Assembly: GCA_018432645.1 (NCBI GenBank)
Contig: JAHDSP010000213.1
Coordinates: 1 to 18,100, forward strand
DNA length: 18,100 bases
Direction of reading: 5' to 3'
From: Bacteroidales bacterium
GTDB taxonomy: Bacteria; Bacteroidota; Bacteroidia; Bacteroidales; DTU049
In this document: piece after piece, positions 1-6,869 of the stretch
Position numbering within the stretch: the first letter of the stretch is position 1
Layout of the letters: the number at the start of each line of letters is the position of its first letter
Translations under genes and position numbers: made by a program
Notes under the pieces: generated by a model
Told to the model about the DNA's origin: nothing
The model's input: only the letters and a program-made list of their open reading frames with translations
The model's database searches: none

Positions 1-1275
1 AGAATATTTAGAATAATATTTTGATGTAGGAGAATTAATAGTAGGATTAGGTTCACCTGCTAAATCGATACCTGTTTTATGTGTAATCCCAAAAGATTCT
101 AATTTATTAAAAAATTTTTTATCGTTGCTACCATAAGCTTTGACAATAGCTTTAGATATGCCAATATTACTACTAATTTCGAAACATTTTCTAAGAGTAA
201 TCTCACCAAAGCCACCCTCATGCGAGTCGCTCATAACTTGGGACCCATATTTCCATATTCCATTTCCAGTATTAATGACTTCATCTAAATTTACTAATCC
301 ATCATCGATAGCTGCTAAAAGGCTAATAGTTTTAAAAGTAGAACCAGGTTCATAGCGTTCACCAATAGCATAATTATAAACTTCTCGATAAGAGTTGTCT
401 GGCATGCGTTTCAGATTGGCAATAGCTTTTATTTCGCCAGTAGACACTTCCATTAATAAAACTGTACCATGGTCAGCGGCATTTTCTTGTAATACTTTTG
501 TGAGAGCTTGAGTGGCTATTTGTTGATAATAGGCATTAATAGTAGCTTTTATATGTTTGCCATCTACAGGTTTAATCATTGACGAAGAGTCCTCTGTAGG
601 TATCCATACGCCTGGTGCTATTCTATGCATCCATTGATAGCCTTTTTTGCCTGTCAGAATACTATCATAAGCACCTTCTATGCCTACTTTGTAATTTTCT
701 CTAGAAAAACCTATTGTTCTTTCTGCTATACTACCTAGTGGTTTAACACGTCTATCTTTTTTGACTAATATCAAGCCGCCACCATATTGACCTAATTTAA
801 AAATCGGAAAAGTTTTTAGCTCTTCTGCATCTTCATATGGTATGTTTGTCTTTAATTTAACATATCTTTTACCAGAATTTCTAATTCTAATTAGTAAATT
901 TTTGTAGTCCTTGGCAGTTTTATCTTTGAATTTATTAGCTAACATGAGCGACAAAGAATCAATGTTTTTATCAAAGATATCTTTAGAAACATTTTTTTCG
1001 TTTAGGTCTAGATAAACATCATAAACCGGTATAGATGTAGCCAGCACCATACCATCTTCTGAGTAAATATTGCCTCTGATGCCGGTGATATCTACATATT
1101 TATATTCATAATCAAAGGTATGTGAACGCAGTTCATCACCTCTTACATATTGTATATCGATAATTTTGTAAATTATTAAAATGCCAATAATTAATACACA
1201 GAAAAAGACTATACTTGCTCTGCCAAAAATCGTAGATTTAGCTTTATTGTCAAATTGTATTTTATCTGTTGGCAT
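1..1275 (-). CDS. ftsI: Peptidoglycan transpeptidase FtsI/PBP2 (division penicillin-binding protein), 3' end beyond window
   Basis: Class B penicillin-binding protein that cross-links septal peptidoglycan. The frame is open for 425 codons from the ATG at 1275-1273 to the window edge, so the C-terminal part is missing. A short basic cytoplasmic N-terminus is followed by one hydrophobic segment at about residues 17-36 (FFCVLIIGILIIYKI region), then the PBP dimerisation domain. The transpeptidase domain shows the active-site serine motif STFK (bases 331-342) and the second motif SSN (bases 166-174). The third motif, KTG, would lie outside the window. The gene starts 15 bp after the ftsL-like gene and is last in the visible minus-strand run mraZ-rsmH-ftsL-ftsI, so it is probably co-transcribed from the mraZ promoter. 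In other Bacteroidota the protein is about 650-720 residues, so roughly 60% is present here. Septal FtsI is preferred over an elongation PBP2 because of its position in this cluster. Confidence 0.95.
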   Translation of the reverse strand, partial: MPTDKIQFDNKAKSTIFGRASIVFFCVLIIGILIIYKIIDIQYVRGDELRSHTFDYEYKYVDITGIRGNIYSEDGMVLATSIPVYDVYLDLNEKNVSKDIFDKNIDSLSLMLANKFKDKTAKDYKNLLIRIRNSGKRYVKLKTNIPYEDAEELKTFPIFKLGQYGGGLILVKKDRRVKPLGSIAERTIGFSRENYKVGIEGAYDSILTGKKGYQWMHRIAPGVWIPTEDSSSMIKPVDGKHIKATINAYYQQIATQALTKVLQENAADHGTVLLMEVSTGEIKAIANLKRMPDNSYREVYNYAIGERYEPGSTFKTISLLAAIDDGLVNLDEVINTGNGIWKYGSQVMSDSHEGGFGEITLRKCFEISSNIGISKAIVKAYGSNDKKFFNKLESFGITHKTGIDLAGEPNPTINSPTSKYYSKYS

Positions 1276-1290
1276 CTTTTTTATTTTTTG

Positions 1291-1665
1291 TTATTTATCT
1301 TTAGTTTCAGTTGAATAATCGAATATTTTTATAGGTGGTTGATCAGATGGTTTGAGGCCATCTTTACTTAGCTCTTTATAGCAATAATCTAGATTCATTG
1401 TTGAAATTTTTCTAGCATTTAGTACAATACTTTTAGTTTTCAAAGCTTCATTTTGGGTTTTCACTTTGCCAAGTTCATATAAAGTTTTATCTATTTGATA
1501 ATTTTTAGCTATGTATAGAATCATCAAAAAAGTTATCCAAGCGATGAATGGCAATTGTTTTTCTAGAGGTTCAGAAGCCAGATAGTCGCCACTCATCAAA
1601 AATTTAATGAGACCTTTTTTTTCTTTTTTGTCTGAATTTAGTTTTTTTGACTTCTTTGTACTCAT
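1291..1665 (-). CDS. ftsL: FtsL-like cell division protein
   Basis: Small single-pass membrane protein of 124 residues. Its lysine-rich cytoplasmic N-terminus (residues 1-21) is followed by a short linker and one membrane segment at about residues 39-55. A predicted coiled coil follows at about residues 57-90, then a short polar tail. This topology is that of FtsL, the bitopic scaffold that joins FtsB/FtsQ and activates the septal synthase FtsW-FtsI. Sequence similarity among FtsL proteins is poor, so the name rests on topology and on position between rsmH and ftsI. The start codon overlaps the rsmH stop by four bases (ATGA, 1662-1665), which suggests translational coupling. The N-terminal extension before the membrane segment is typical of Bacteroidota versions, in contrast to the short enterobacterial N-terminus. 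Confidence 0.85.
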   Translation of the reverse strand: MSTKKSKKLNSDKKEKKGLIKFLMSGDYLASEPLEKQLPFIAWITFLMILYIAKNYQIDKTLYELGKVKTQNEALKTKSIVLNARKISTMNLDYCYKELSKDGLKPSDQPPIKIFDYSTETKDK

Positions 1666-2579
1666 ACTTTATTATTATTTTTTATTGCAACATACATTTT
1701 GGCACTACGAGATCTATTATTAGCAATTATTTCTTCTTGAGTAGGTGAGATTTTATAAATTTTTGACCATCTTTCATTTTTATCACCTTTTAACCAATTC
1801 TCATCTAGTTTATTATTTATTTTTTTTCTTAATTCACTTTTTAATATTTGGTCTTCTAAACTATTAAAAGTTATAACACAGAGTTTACCACCAGGTGATA
1901 GAGATTGATAAGATTCCTCTATGAAGATTTTCAGATTTTCTACTTCATTATTCACTGCTATACGTAGAGCTTGATAAATTTTGGCTAAATTTTTGAATTC
2001 TTTGCCTTTAGGAATATACTTTAAAGCTAATTCATTGAGTTCAGATGAGGTTTCGATAAGTTTTACTTTTCTTTTATCAATGATATCAAGTGCCAATGAT
2101 ACTGCAAAACTCACATTACCATAATTTTTTAAGATATTAATTAAATCCTCTTCAGAGTAATTATTGATAATTTCTTTAGCAGTAATTTCTTGGTCTTGGT
2201 GCATACGCATATCTAAAGTAACATCAGACATAAAGCTAAAACCTCTATCATTAGTTTCTAAATGATGAGAAGATAGTCCTAGATCTGCTAAAATAAAATC
2301 TGCTGGCAAAGCATCAAAATAGTTAAGATAATATCGAATAAATTTAAAATTTGCATTTATAAGAGTAAAACGAGAATCGTTAATTTCATTAGCTAAAGCA
2401 TCAGCATCTATATCGAAAGCAAAAAGTTTACTTTTTTTAGAAATAATAGATAAAATAGCTCTGCTATGTCCGCCACTACCAAAAGTACCATCTACATAAA
2501 TTCCTTGGTTTAGTATAGGAACTTCTTTTATTACTTCATCTAATAAAACTGGAATATGATATATTTGCTTACTCATCAT
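1662..2579 (-). CDS. rsmH: 16S rRNA (cytosine(1402)-N4)-methyltransferase RsmH
   Basis: SAM-dependent enzyme (MraW) that N4-methylates C1402 in the 16S rRNA decoding centre. At 305 residues it has the usual family length. The N-terminal HIPVLLDEV element is followed by the SAM-binding loop YVDGTFGSGGHS at about residues 28-39. The motif ADLGLSSHHLE is the family's DLGVSSxQLD signature. Near the C-terminus is ITFNSLED, the equivalent of ITFHSLED with Asn in place of His. Two ATG codons are adjacent (2579-2577 and 2576-2574). The first overlaps the mraZ stop as ATGA and was chosen for that coupling. The gene ends by overlapping the ftsL start in the same way, so mraZ, rsmH and ftsL form a tightly packed unit. 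Confidence 0.97.
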   Translation of the reverse strand: MMSKQIYHIPVLLDEVIKEVPILNQGIYVDGTFGSGGHSRAILSIISKKSKLFAFDIDADALANEINDSRFTLINANFKFIRYYLNYFDALPADFILADLGLSSHHLETNDRGFSFMSDVTLDMRMHQDQEITAKEIINNYSEEDLINILKNYGNVSFAVSLALDIIDKRKVKLIETSSELNELALKYIPKGKEFKNLAKIYQALRIAVNNEVENLKIFIEESYQSLSPGGKLCVITFNSLEDQILKSELRKKINNKLDENWLKGDKNERWSKIYKISPTQEEIIANNRSRSAKMYVAIKNNNKV

Positions 2580-3049
2580 TTATCCTCCTTATCATCCATA
2601 AATGATTTACCCAAGAAATCTTCAGCAAATTTTTGAAATTCATCAGAATGTGATTGCAAATAATTCTCGTATAACACTTTGTCCCAGATTTCTATTCTAT
2701 CTATGCTGCTACTTAGCACCGCAGTATTTTTGATTTCTGCATAATCGAAGAGATCTTTGGGTATTTGTATTCTACCTACTTTATCGAATTCTATCACTCT
2801 AACTCCTGACATATAAAAACGTATAAAATCATTACTTTGCTTATTAAATCTATTAAGTTTATTGAGTTTCTCTAATTCTTCGTTCCACACAGATATTGGT
2901 ATCAGCTCTAGACAGGAATGGTAGAGATGTCGCTTGATGACAAACTCATTTATTTGATGTTGAGTAAACAGAGATTTCCAAAAAGCAGGCATGAGGAATC
3001 TGCCTTTGGAGTCTACTGCTACATCTGTCATTCCTGTAATTACAAACAT
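2576..3049 (-). CDS. mraZ: Transcriptional regulator MraZ
   Basis: DNA-binding repressor/activator at the head of the dcw cluster. The 157-residue protein contains two SpoVT-AbrB-type half-domains, each with the family DxxxGR signature: DSKGR at residues 13-17 and DKVGR at residues 89-93. The second is followed by IQIPKDL, the first by FLMPAFW. MraZ proteins form multimeric rings that bind several short direct repeats ahead of their own gene. Three such repeats at 10-bp spacing lie 52-81 bp upstream of this start codon (3101-3130), which supports autoregulation. The ATG at 3049-3047 fits the family N-terminus. The gene ends with TGA inside the rsmH start codon. Confidence 0.97.
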   Translation of the reverse strand: MFVITGMTDVAVDSKGRFLMPAFWKSLFTQHQINEFVIKRHLYHSCLELIPISVWNEELEKLNKLNRFNKQSNDFIRFYMSGVRVIEFDKVGRIQIPKDLFDYAEIKNTAVLSSSIDRIEIWDKVLYENYLQSHSDEFQKFAEDFLGKSFMDDKEDK

Positions 3050-3091
3050 GGTTTTATATTTTATAAAAAATTCTTTTACTAAATTTGACTA

Positions 3092-3099
3092 CAAATATA
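3092..3099 (-). promoter_or_regulatory. Bacteroidota -7 promoter element of mraZ/dcw operon
   Basis: The minus strand reads TATATTTG, an exact match to the Bacteroidota sigma-A -7 consensus TAnnTTTG. The implied transcription start is near 3088, giving a leader of about 39 nt before the mraZ ATG. No TTTG -33 element is seen 19-21 bp upstream; the MraZ boxes fill that space. Confidence 0.7.
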
Positions 3100-3100
3100 C

Positions 3101-3130
3101 ACACTTTTTACCACTTTTTACCACTTGAAA
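3101..3130 (-). promoter_or_regulatory. MraZ-box triple direct repeat
   Basis: On the minus strand, three consecutive 10-bp units read TTTCAAGTGG, TAAAAAGTGG and TAAAAAGTGT. Each contains (A/C)AAGTG(G/T) at the same phase. MraZ is known to bind multiple short G-rich direct repeats spaced about one helical turn apart in front of mraZ; TGGGN repeats in Escherichia coli and AAAGTG(T/G) in mycoplasmas are described. These repeats resemble the second type. They end directly beside the TAnnTTTG element at 3092-3099 and occupy the place where a -33 element would lie. Confidence 0.8.
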
Positions 3131-3376
3131 TTAAATTGTCAATAACTTTTTTTGTGGGAATAGCCTAAAGTCGTTTAATAATCAATGTTTTAAAGACATT
3201 GGCCAAAATAAAAAAAATTGAATGGCACGATATTTGATAAGGGCAAAAATCCTATATTTTGAGAAATTTTTTTATAAATTAGATAAAAAATAAAATTTTA
3301 TCATTTCATATCTTTTCTCATAAAAGCCAAAAAAATATTTTTAAATTGTTCATTTACATAATAAGAGAAAATTTAG
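3131..3376. other. Divergent intergenic spacer between mraZ and the R-M unit
   Basis: Very AT-rich DNA between the two divergent promoters, with no credible open reading frame. It contains one small perfect inverted repeat, CAATGT/ACATTG with a 7-nt loop (3183-3201), not followed by a T tract in either direction. Nothing else is recognisable. Confidence 0.5.
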
Positions 3377-3384
3377 TAAATTTG
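3353..3384 (+). promoter_or_regulatory. Promoter of the restriction-modification unit
   Basis: TAAATTTG at 3377-3384 matches the -7 consensus TAnnTTTG and is followed by CA. A weak -33 candidate, TTTA (3353-3356), lies 20 bp upstream. The implied start near 3388 gives a leader of about 18 nt before the ATG at 3406. I see no C-protein operator repeats. Confidence 0.6.
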
Positions 3385-3405
3385 CAGAAATAAAAACTAG
3401 AAAAA

Positions 3406-4269
3406 ATGGATGATATTTATAATTGGTCTATTAAAAACATAGATAAAATACATGTTCATGGATCTAATATTTTAACAAAAATAAAAAATACTAAATTTTC
3501 AAAAAATGACAAAGAAGATGAATTAAATTTCATATTATCACAATATAAAGAATGGTTTGAGAAAAATGAACAATTAATTGGTTATACTAATGAAATAATA
3601 GAAAAAAGAGTTAAATGGTTAAATGATTATAAAGCAGTAATAAAAAATATAGATTATACTGCTCAATCAAAGTTTCATTCATCAGTATTAGAAGAATTTT
3701 TATATTATTTATTTAGAGATTTACTACAAGACATCATAAATAGTGGAAATGTTGATAATAAAAAAGTACAAAAAATTTCAATTGGAGGCATAAGGGCATA
3801 CAGTAATTTATATTTTGCACCTAAAGATATACTAAATTTTATGCAAACTTCTAATATGAAGATAAATGTAAAAGATCAAGATTTTTCTATATATAGAAAA
3901 GTTATTATACGAGCAGACGATGAGCAAAAAACAATAAATGTACCAATAGTATCTATAGAATGCAAGACTTACATTGATAAAACAATGTTGGAAGGTTCGA
4001 TAGCTACTGCTGACAAGATAAAAAATGGAAATCCATACTGCTTATTTTTAGTAGTAACAGAAACTTATGATGTTAGTTATGAAGTAGATCCAGCTTATTC
4101 AAGGATAGATCAAATATATGTACTCAGAAAGTCTAAAAGGCGCTCTAATGATAATAATTCTATAGATTATTACGTTATAAAAGATTTATTTGATTTTGTA
4201 AAGACACATTTATTGAGAGATTGGTCTAACATCGAAAAGAAATTAAAACAAGAGGGTAAAATATTATGA
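3406..4269 (+). CDS. Type II restriction endonuclease, probably Bpu10I-like family
   Basis: 287-residue protein that I interpret as the nuclease of a restriction-modification pair. The core SIECKTYIDKTMLEGSIATA (residues 183-202) holds a PD-(D/E)xK-type ExK pair, E185 and K187, after a hydrophobic strand. A helix with FHSSVLEEF (residues 90-98) could provide the N-terminal acidic residue of the fold. The stretch from IECKTYIDKTM to NPYCLFLVV is what I associate from memory with the Bpu10I family. There is no signal peptide or membrane segment. The gene overlaps the following methyltransferase by four bases (ATGA), typical of paired R-M genes. Bpu10I itself is built from two different nuclease subunits, but only one nuclease gene is present here. 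The nuclease role is well supported by context and core motif, while the family assignment is tentative. Confidence 0.7.
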   Translation: MDDIYNWSIKNIDKIHVHGSNILTKIKNTKFSKNDKEDELNFILSQYKEWFEKNEQLIGYTNEIIEKRVKWLNDYKAVIKNIDYTAQSKFHSSVLEEFLYYLFRDLLQDIINSGNVDNKKVQKISIGGIRAYSNLYFAPKDILNFMQTSNMKINVKDQDFSIYRKVIIRADDEQKTINVPIVSIECKTYIDKTMLEGSIATADKIKNGNPYCLFLVVTETYDVSYEVDPAYSRIDQIYVLRKSKRRSNDNNSIDYYVIKDLFDFVKTHLLRDWSNIEKKLKQEGKIL

Positions 4270-5183
4270 AAGAAGAAAAAATAAAAGATAAAAATTTAAA
4301 AGAAAAGATAAGAAATGGTACAAAAGAAGCTAATAAATCTATAAAAATTGAAGATAATGAAGAAATAAAAAAATATCTAAATAAAATAATTGTAGGAGAT
4401 GGTTTTGAAGTATTAACAAGGTTGCCATCTGAATCAGTAGATATTGTTATAACATCACCTCCATATAATTTTGGTCATAGCTATAATAATGATCAAACTA
4501 ATGATACTATGAAATGGGATGAATATTTCAAAAGATTAACAAATATTTGGATAGAATGTTATAGGATTCTAAAGCCTGGTGGACGTATAATAGTTAATGT
4601 TCAACCATTATTTTCTGATTATATACCCACACATCATATAATTTCTAATCAATTACAGAATATAGGTTTTTTATGGAAAGCAGAAATTTTATGGGAAAAA
4701 AATAATTATAATGCTAAATATACAGCATGGGGTAGCTGGAAATCACCATCAATGCCATATTTGAAATATACTTGGGAATTTATAGAAGTTTTTGATAAAA
4801 AAACACATAAAAAAATTGGTGATAAAAATAATATTGATATTACTGAAGATGAATTTAAAGAATGGGTATATGCAAAATGGACATTCCCTCCTGAATCAAA
4901 AATGCGAGATTTCGGACATCCAGCTATGTTCCCTGAAGAATTACCAAAACGAGCTTTAAAATTATTTTCTTATAAAGGTGATATCGTTTTAGATCCTTTT
5001 AATGGTGTAGGTACTACTTCTTTAGTTGCATGGAAACTGAAACGTAGATTTATTGGTATAGATATTTCTGATAAATATTGCAAAACTGCTCTTAAAAGAA
5101 TTGAAATTATCTCTTCACAACAAATAGATTTCCATGAAGATAATGATATATATTTACCAGTTCCTGAGATTATTTATTTATAA
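4266..5183 (+). CDS. DNA amino-methyltransferase (N4-cytosine or N6-adenine) of the R-M pair
   Basis: 305-residue SAM-dependent DNA methyltransferase of the N4/N6 class, expected to protect the host from the neighbouring nuclease. The catalytic motif TSPPYN lies at residues 63-68, before the SAM-binding motif LDPFNGVGTT at residues 242-251. This is the beta-class order. SPPY is commonest in N4-cytosine enzymes but also occurs in N6-adenine enzymes, so the modified base is undecided. ILKPGGRIIVNV (residues 101-112) and HPAMFPEELPKRAL (residues 218-231) are further family elements. The first 35 residues are a lysine/glutamate-rich extension without similarity that I can recognise. The start overlaps the nuclease stop and a single upstream promoter serves both genes. 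No separate specificity gene is present, which fits a Type II rather than a Type I system. Confidence 0.92.
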   Translation: MKEEKIKDKNLKEKIRNGTKEANKSIKIEDNEEIKKYLNKIIVGDGFEVLTRLPSESVDIVITSPPYNFGHSYNNDQTNDTMKWDEYFKRLTNIWIECYRILKPGGRIIVNVQPLFSDYIPTHHIISNQLQNIGFLWKAEILWEKNNYNAKYTAWGSWKSPSMPYLKYTWEFIEVFDKKTHKKIGDKNNIDITEDEFKEWVYAKWTFPPESKMRDFGHPAMFPEELPKRALKLFSYKGDIVLDPFNGVGTTSLVAWKLKRRFIGIDISDKYCKTALKRIEIISSQQIDFHEDNDIYLPVPEIIYL

Positions 5184-5226
5184 TTTATACTAAGTCATTT
5201 TCATACATACCAGAGAAAAACTTATT

Positions 5227-5862
5227 TTAATATAATAAATCATAATATGTAGTATCAATAAATAAAGGTATAATAGTATCAGTGAAAGTAGAAACTGTAG
5301 CATCATGTTTCCAATTAGCTATTAAAACATAAGAAGCATAAGCATTTACATCTATTACAAAAGATGTATCTACATTATTATTATTAGATGAATAGGGAAA
5401 TATAGTGCTACAATAAAAATAAGCATTATTAGGCACAATCCATGCTATAGAAATATATTCATCACCATTAGTCGGATTTATATTTTTAACATGTAATTTG
5501 ATATATCCTTTACCAGAAATAGAATAAGTATAATTATTTTCTAAAGTTGTTCCTAAATTAATAATTTTATAGAAATAACCTTCTTTTGTTAGCAATAATC
5601 TGAACTCATCATAAATATTTTTTTCATAAATGATTAGAAACTCACCTTGCTGATCTGTAACTGCAGAAGCAATTGTTTGATACGCAGTAGAGAAAACATT
5701 GTCTTGTAACACTTGGGCTTGTAATTTAACGTTTACATCAGATACTGGTGTCGCTGAAAATTGGTCTTTTACTACTCCAATAAATGTAATCTCCTCTGGC
5801 TTTTTTTCACAACTCCAGATAGAAATTATAATTAACAATAAACAAAAAAATTTTTTATTCAT
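5227..5862 (-). CDS. Putative lipoprotein with an N-terminal carboxypeptidase-regulatory-like domain
   Basis: 211-residue exported protein of unknown function. The first 18 residues form a lipoprotein signal peptide: two lysines, a hydrophobic run and Cys18 in the sequence IWSC as the lipidation site. The mature N-terminus is charged (EKKPEE). The segment at about residues 27-115 (ITFIGVVKDQFSATPVSDVN, then TDQQGEFLI) resembles the Ig-like CarboxypepD_reg fold common in Bacteroidota envelope proteins. The rest is rich in Tyr, Asn and Thr, fits a beta-sandwich, and carries no catalytic motif that I recognise. The gene converges on the methyltransferase with a 43-bp gap that holds no clear terminator. 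I found no TAnnTTTG element directly upstream. Its function cannot be deduced; surface or outer-membrane location is an inference from the signal. Confidence 0.8.
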   Translation of the reverse strand: MNKKFFCLLLIIISIWSCEKKPEEITFIGVVKDQFSATPVSDVNVKLQAQVLQDNVFSTAYQTIASAVTDQQGEFLIIYEKNIYDEFRLLLTKEGYFYKIINLGTTLENNYTYSISGKGYIKLHVKNINPTNGDEYISIAWIVPNNAYFYCSTIFPYSSNNNNVDTSFVIDVNAYASYVLIANWKHDATVSTFTDTIIPLFIDTTYYDLLY

Positions 5863-5982
5863 AAAAATAAAATTACATAAAATTATAAAAAAATTTTTTC
5901 ATCATTCATTTTTTACTTTAGAAATATTTCGATATTTATTAAATCTTCACGTGTTCTCATTTTTTTCTTGATTTTAATAAAA

Positions 5983-6013
5983 TTTGCTATTAATTTTTAA
6001 ATTATTAAATTTG
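5983..6013 (+). promoter_or_regulatory. Promoter of the usp operon
   Basis: This is the best promoter in the window: -33 TTTG at 5983-5986, a 19-bp spacer and -7 TAAATTTG at 6006-6013. The implied start near 6017 leaves only about 7 nt before the ATG at 6024, so the transcript would be nearly leaderless. Confidence 0.75.
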
Positions 6014-6023
6014 TAAAAAAAAT

Positions 6024-6869
6024 ATGAAAAATTTTTTAGTTGGTATAGATTTTTCAAAGGGCTCTATTAAAGCTCTAGAATATGCTTTAATGTTAAATAA
6101 TTATATTGATTCTAGGATTGTTATGTTATATGTAGATAAGCCGATACCTACTGAATCTATATATGCTAATGTTACAGCTAACTATAGAACTGAGCTACAT
6201 AAGCGTTTTGAACAATTAATGAATGAATTTCAACCAAAATTAAAAGATATATCCAGATTAGAATATAAAATCACAACAGGTAAAGTTTATGAAGAATTAG
6301 CAAATTATGCTAAAAAAAATGATATAGATTATGTTTTTGCTGGTACTCACGGCATTTCTGGCTATGAAGAAATGTGGATTGGAAGTAATGCTAATAGAAT
6401 AGTATCTATTTCTCCTTGTCCAGTATTTACAATTAGTCAAACATACGAAGTACATGATAGGATTAGGAGTATTTTATTGCCTATAGATTCTACTGTTGAG
6501 ACTACTGATAAGTTACCATGGGCTATAGAAATAGCAAAATATTCAAATGCAGAAATTCATATTTTTGGTGCTTATATTACTGAATTATCTACTATAAAAA
6601 ATAAAGTGGATAAAAATGTTGTAATGATAAAAAATGAGTTAGAAAAGGAAAATATTAAATTTAAATCTTTTAAAAAATCTATTACTAATTATACTTCAGA
6701 TCTCATTTCATATATTGAAGATAATAACATTGATTTAGCTATTATTATGACTGAACAAGAGAATAGAAGTAGAAATGTTCTATTAGGACAATTTGCTATG
6801 CAGATGATAAATCATTGTCCTGTTCCAGTATTGAGTGTACATCAAGATGATAAATTCAGTTCAAAATAG
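6024..6869 (+). CDS. Two-domain universal stress protein (UspA family)
   Basis: 281-residue cytoplasmic protein made of two tandem Usp domains, about residues 1-140 and 145-281. Domain 1 begins FLVGIDFSKGS and ends with the complete nucleotide-binding pattern G-2x-G-9x-G-S (G107, G110, G120, S121), so it should bind ATP. In domain 2 the equivalent stretch, TEQENRSRNVLLGQ, has lost the first two glycines, so this domain is probably a non-binding structural partner. Tandem Usp proteins are common stress- or starvation-associated factors with poorly defined partners. The gene has a strong promoter immediately upstream. The downstream kinase-RapZ fusion starts inside its last codons, so the two proteins are very likely made together. 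Confidence 0.93.
   Translation: MKNFLVGIDFSKGSIKALEYALMLNNYIDSRIVMLYVDKPIPTESIYANVTANYRTELHKRFEQLMNEFQPKLKDISRLEYKITTGKVYEELANYAKKNDIDYVFAGTHGISGYEEMWIGSNANRIVSISPCPVFTISQTYEVHDRIRSILLPIDSTVETTDKLPWAIEIAKYSNAEIHIFGAYITELSTIKNKVDKNVVMIKNELEKENIKFKSFKKSITNYTSDLISYIEDNNIDLAIIMTEQENRSRNVLLGQFAMQMINHCPVPVLSVHQDDKFSSK

Noticed and set aside
140..355. Plus-strand open frame of 71 codons
   Set aside because: It lies entirely antisense to the ftsI transpeptidase domain, which has its STFK and SSN motifs in this stretch.
3183..3201. Hairpin CAATGT/ACATTG as a transcription terminator
   Set aside because: It lies between divergent genes, has only 6 bp and has no T tract, so no transcript would need to end there.
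3406..5183. A larger defence island beyond the restriction-modification pair
   Set aside because: The flanking genes are dcw genes on one side and a lipoprotein and Usp on the other; no other defence-type gene is present.
5699..5971. Plus-strand open frame of 90 codons
   Set aside because: It is mostly antisense to the lipoprotein gene including its signal peptide, and its tail is low-complexity translation of AT-rich spacer.
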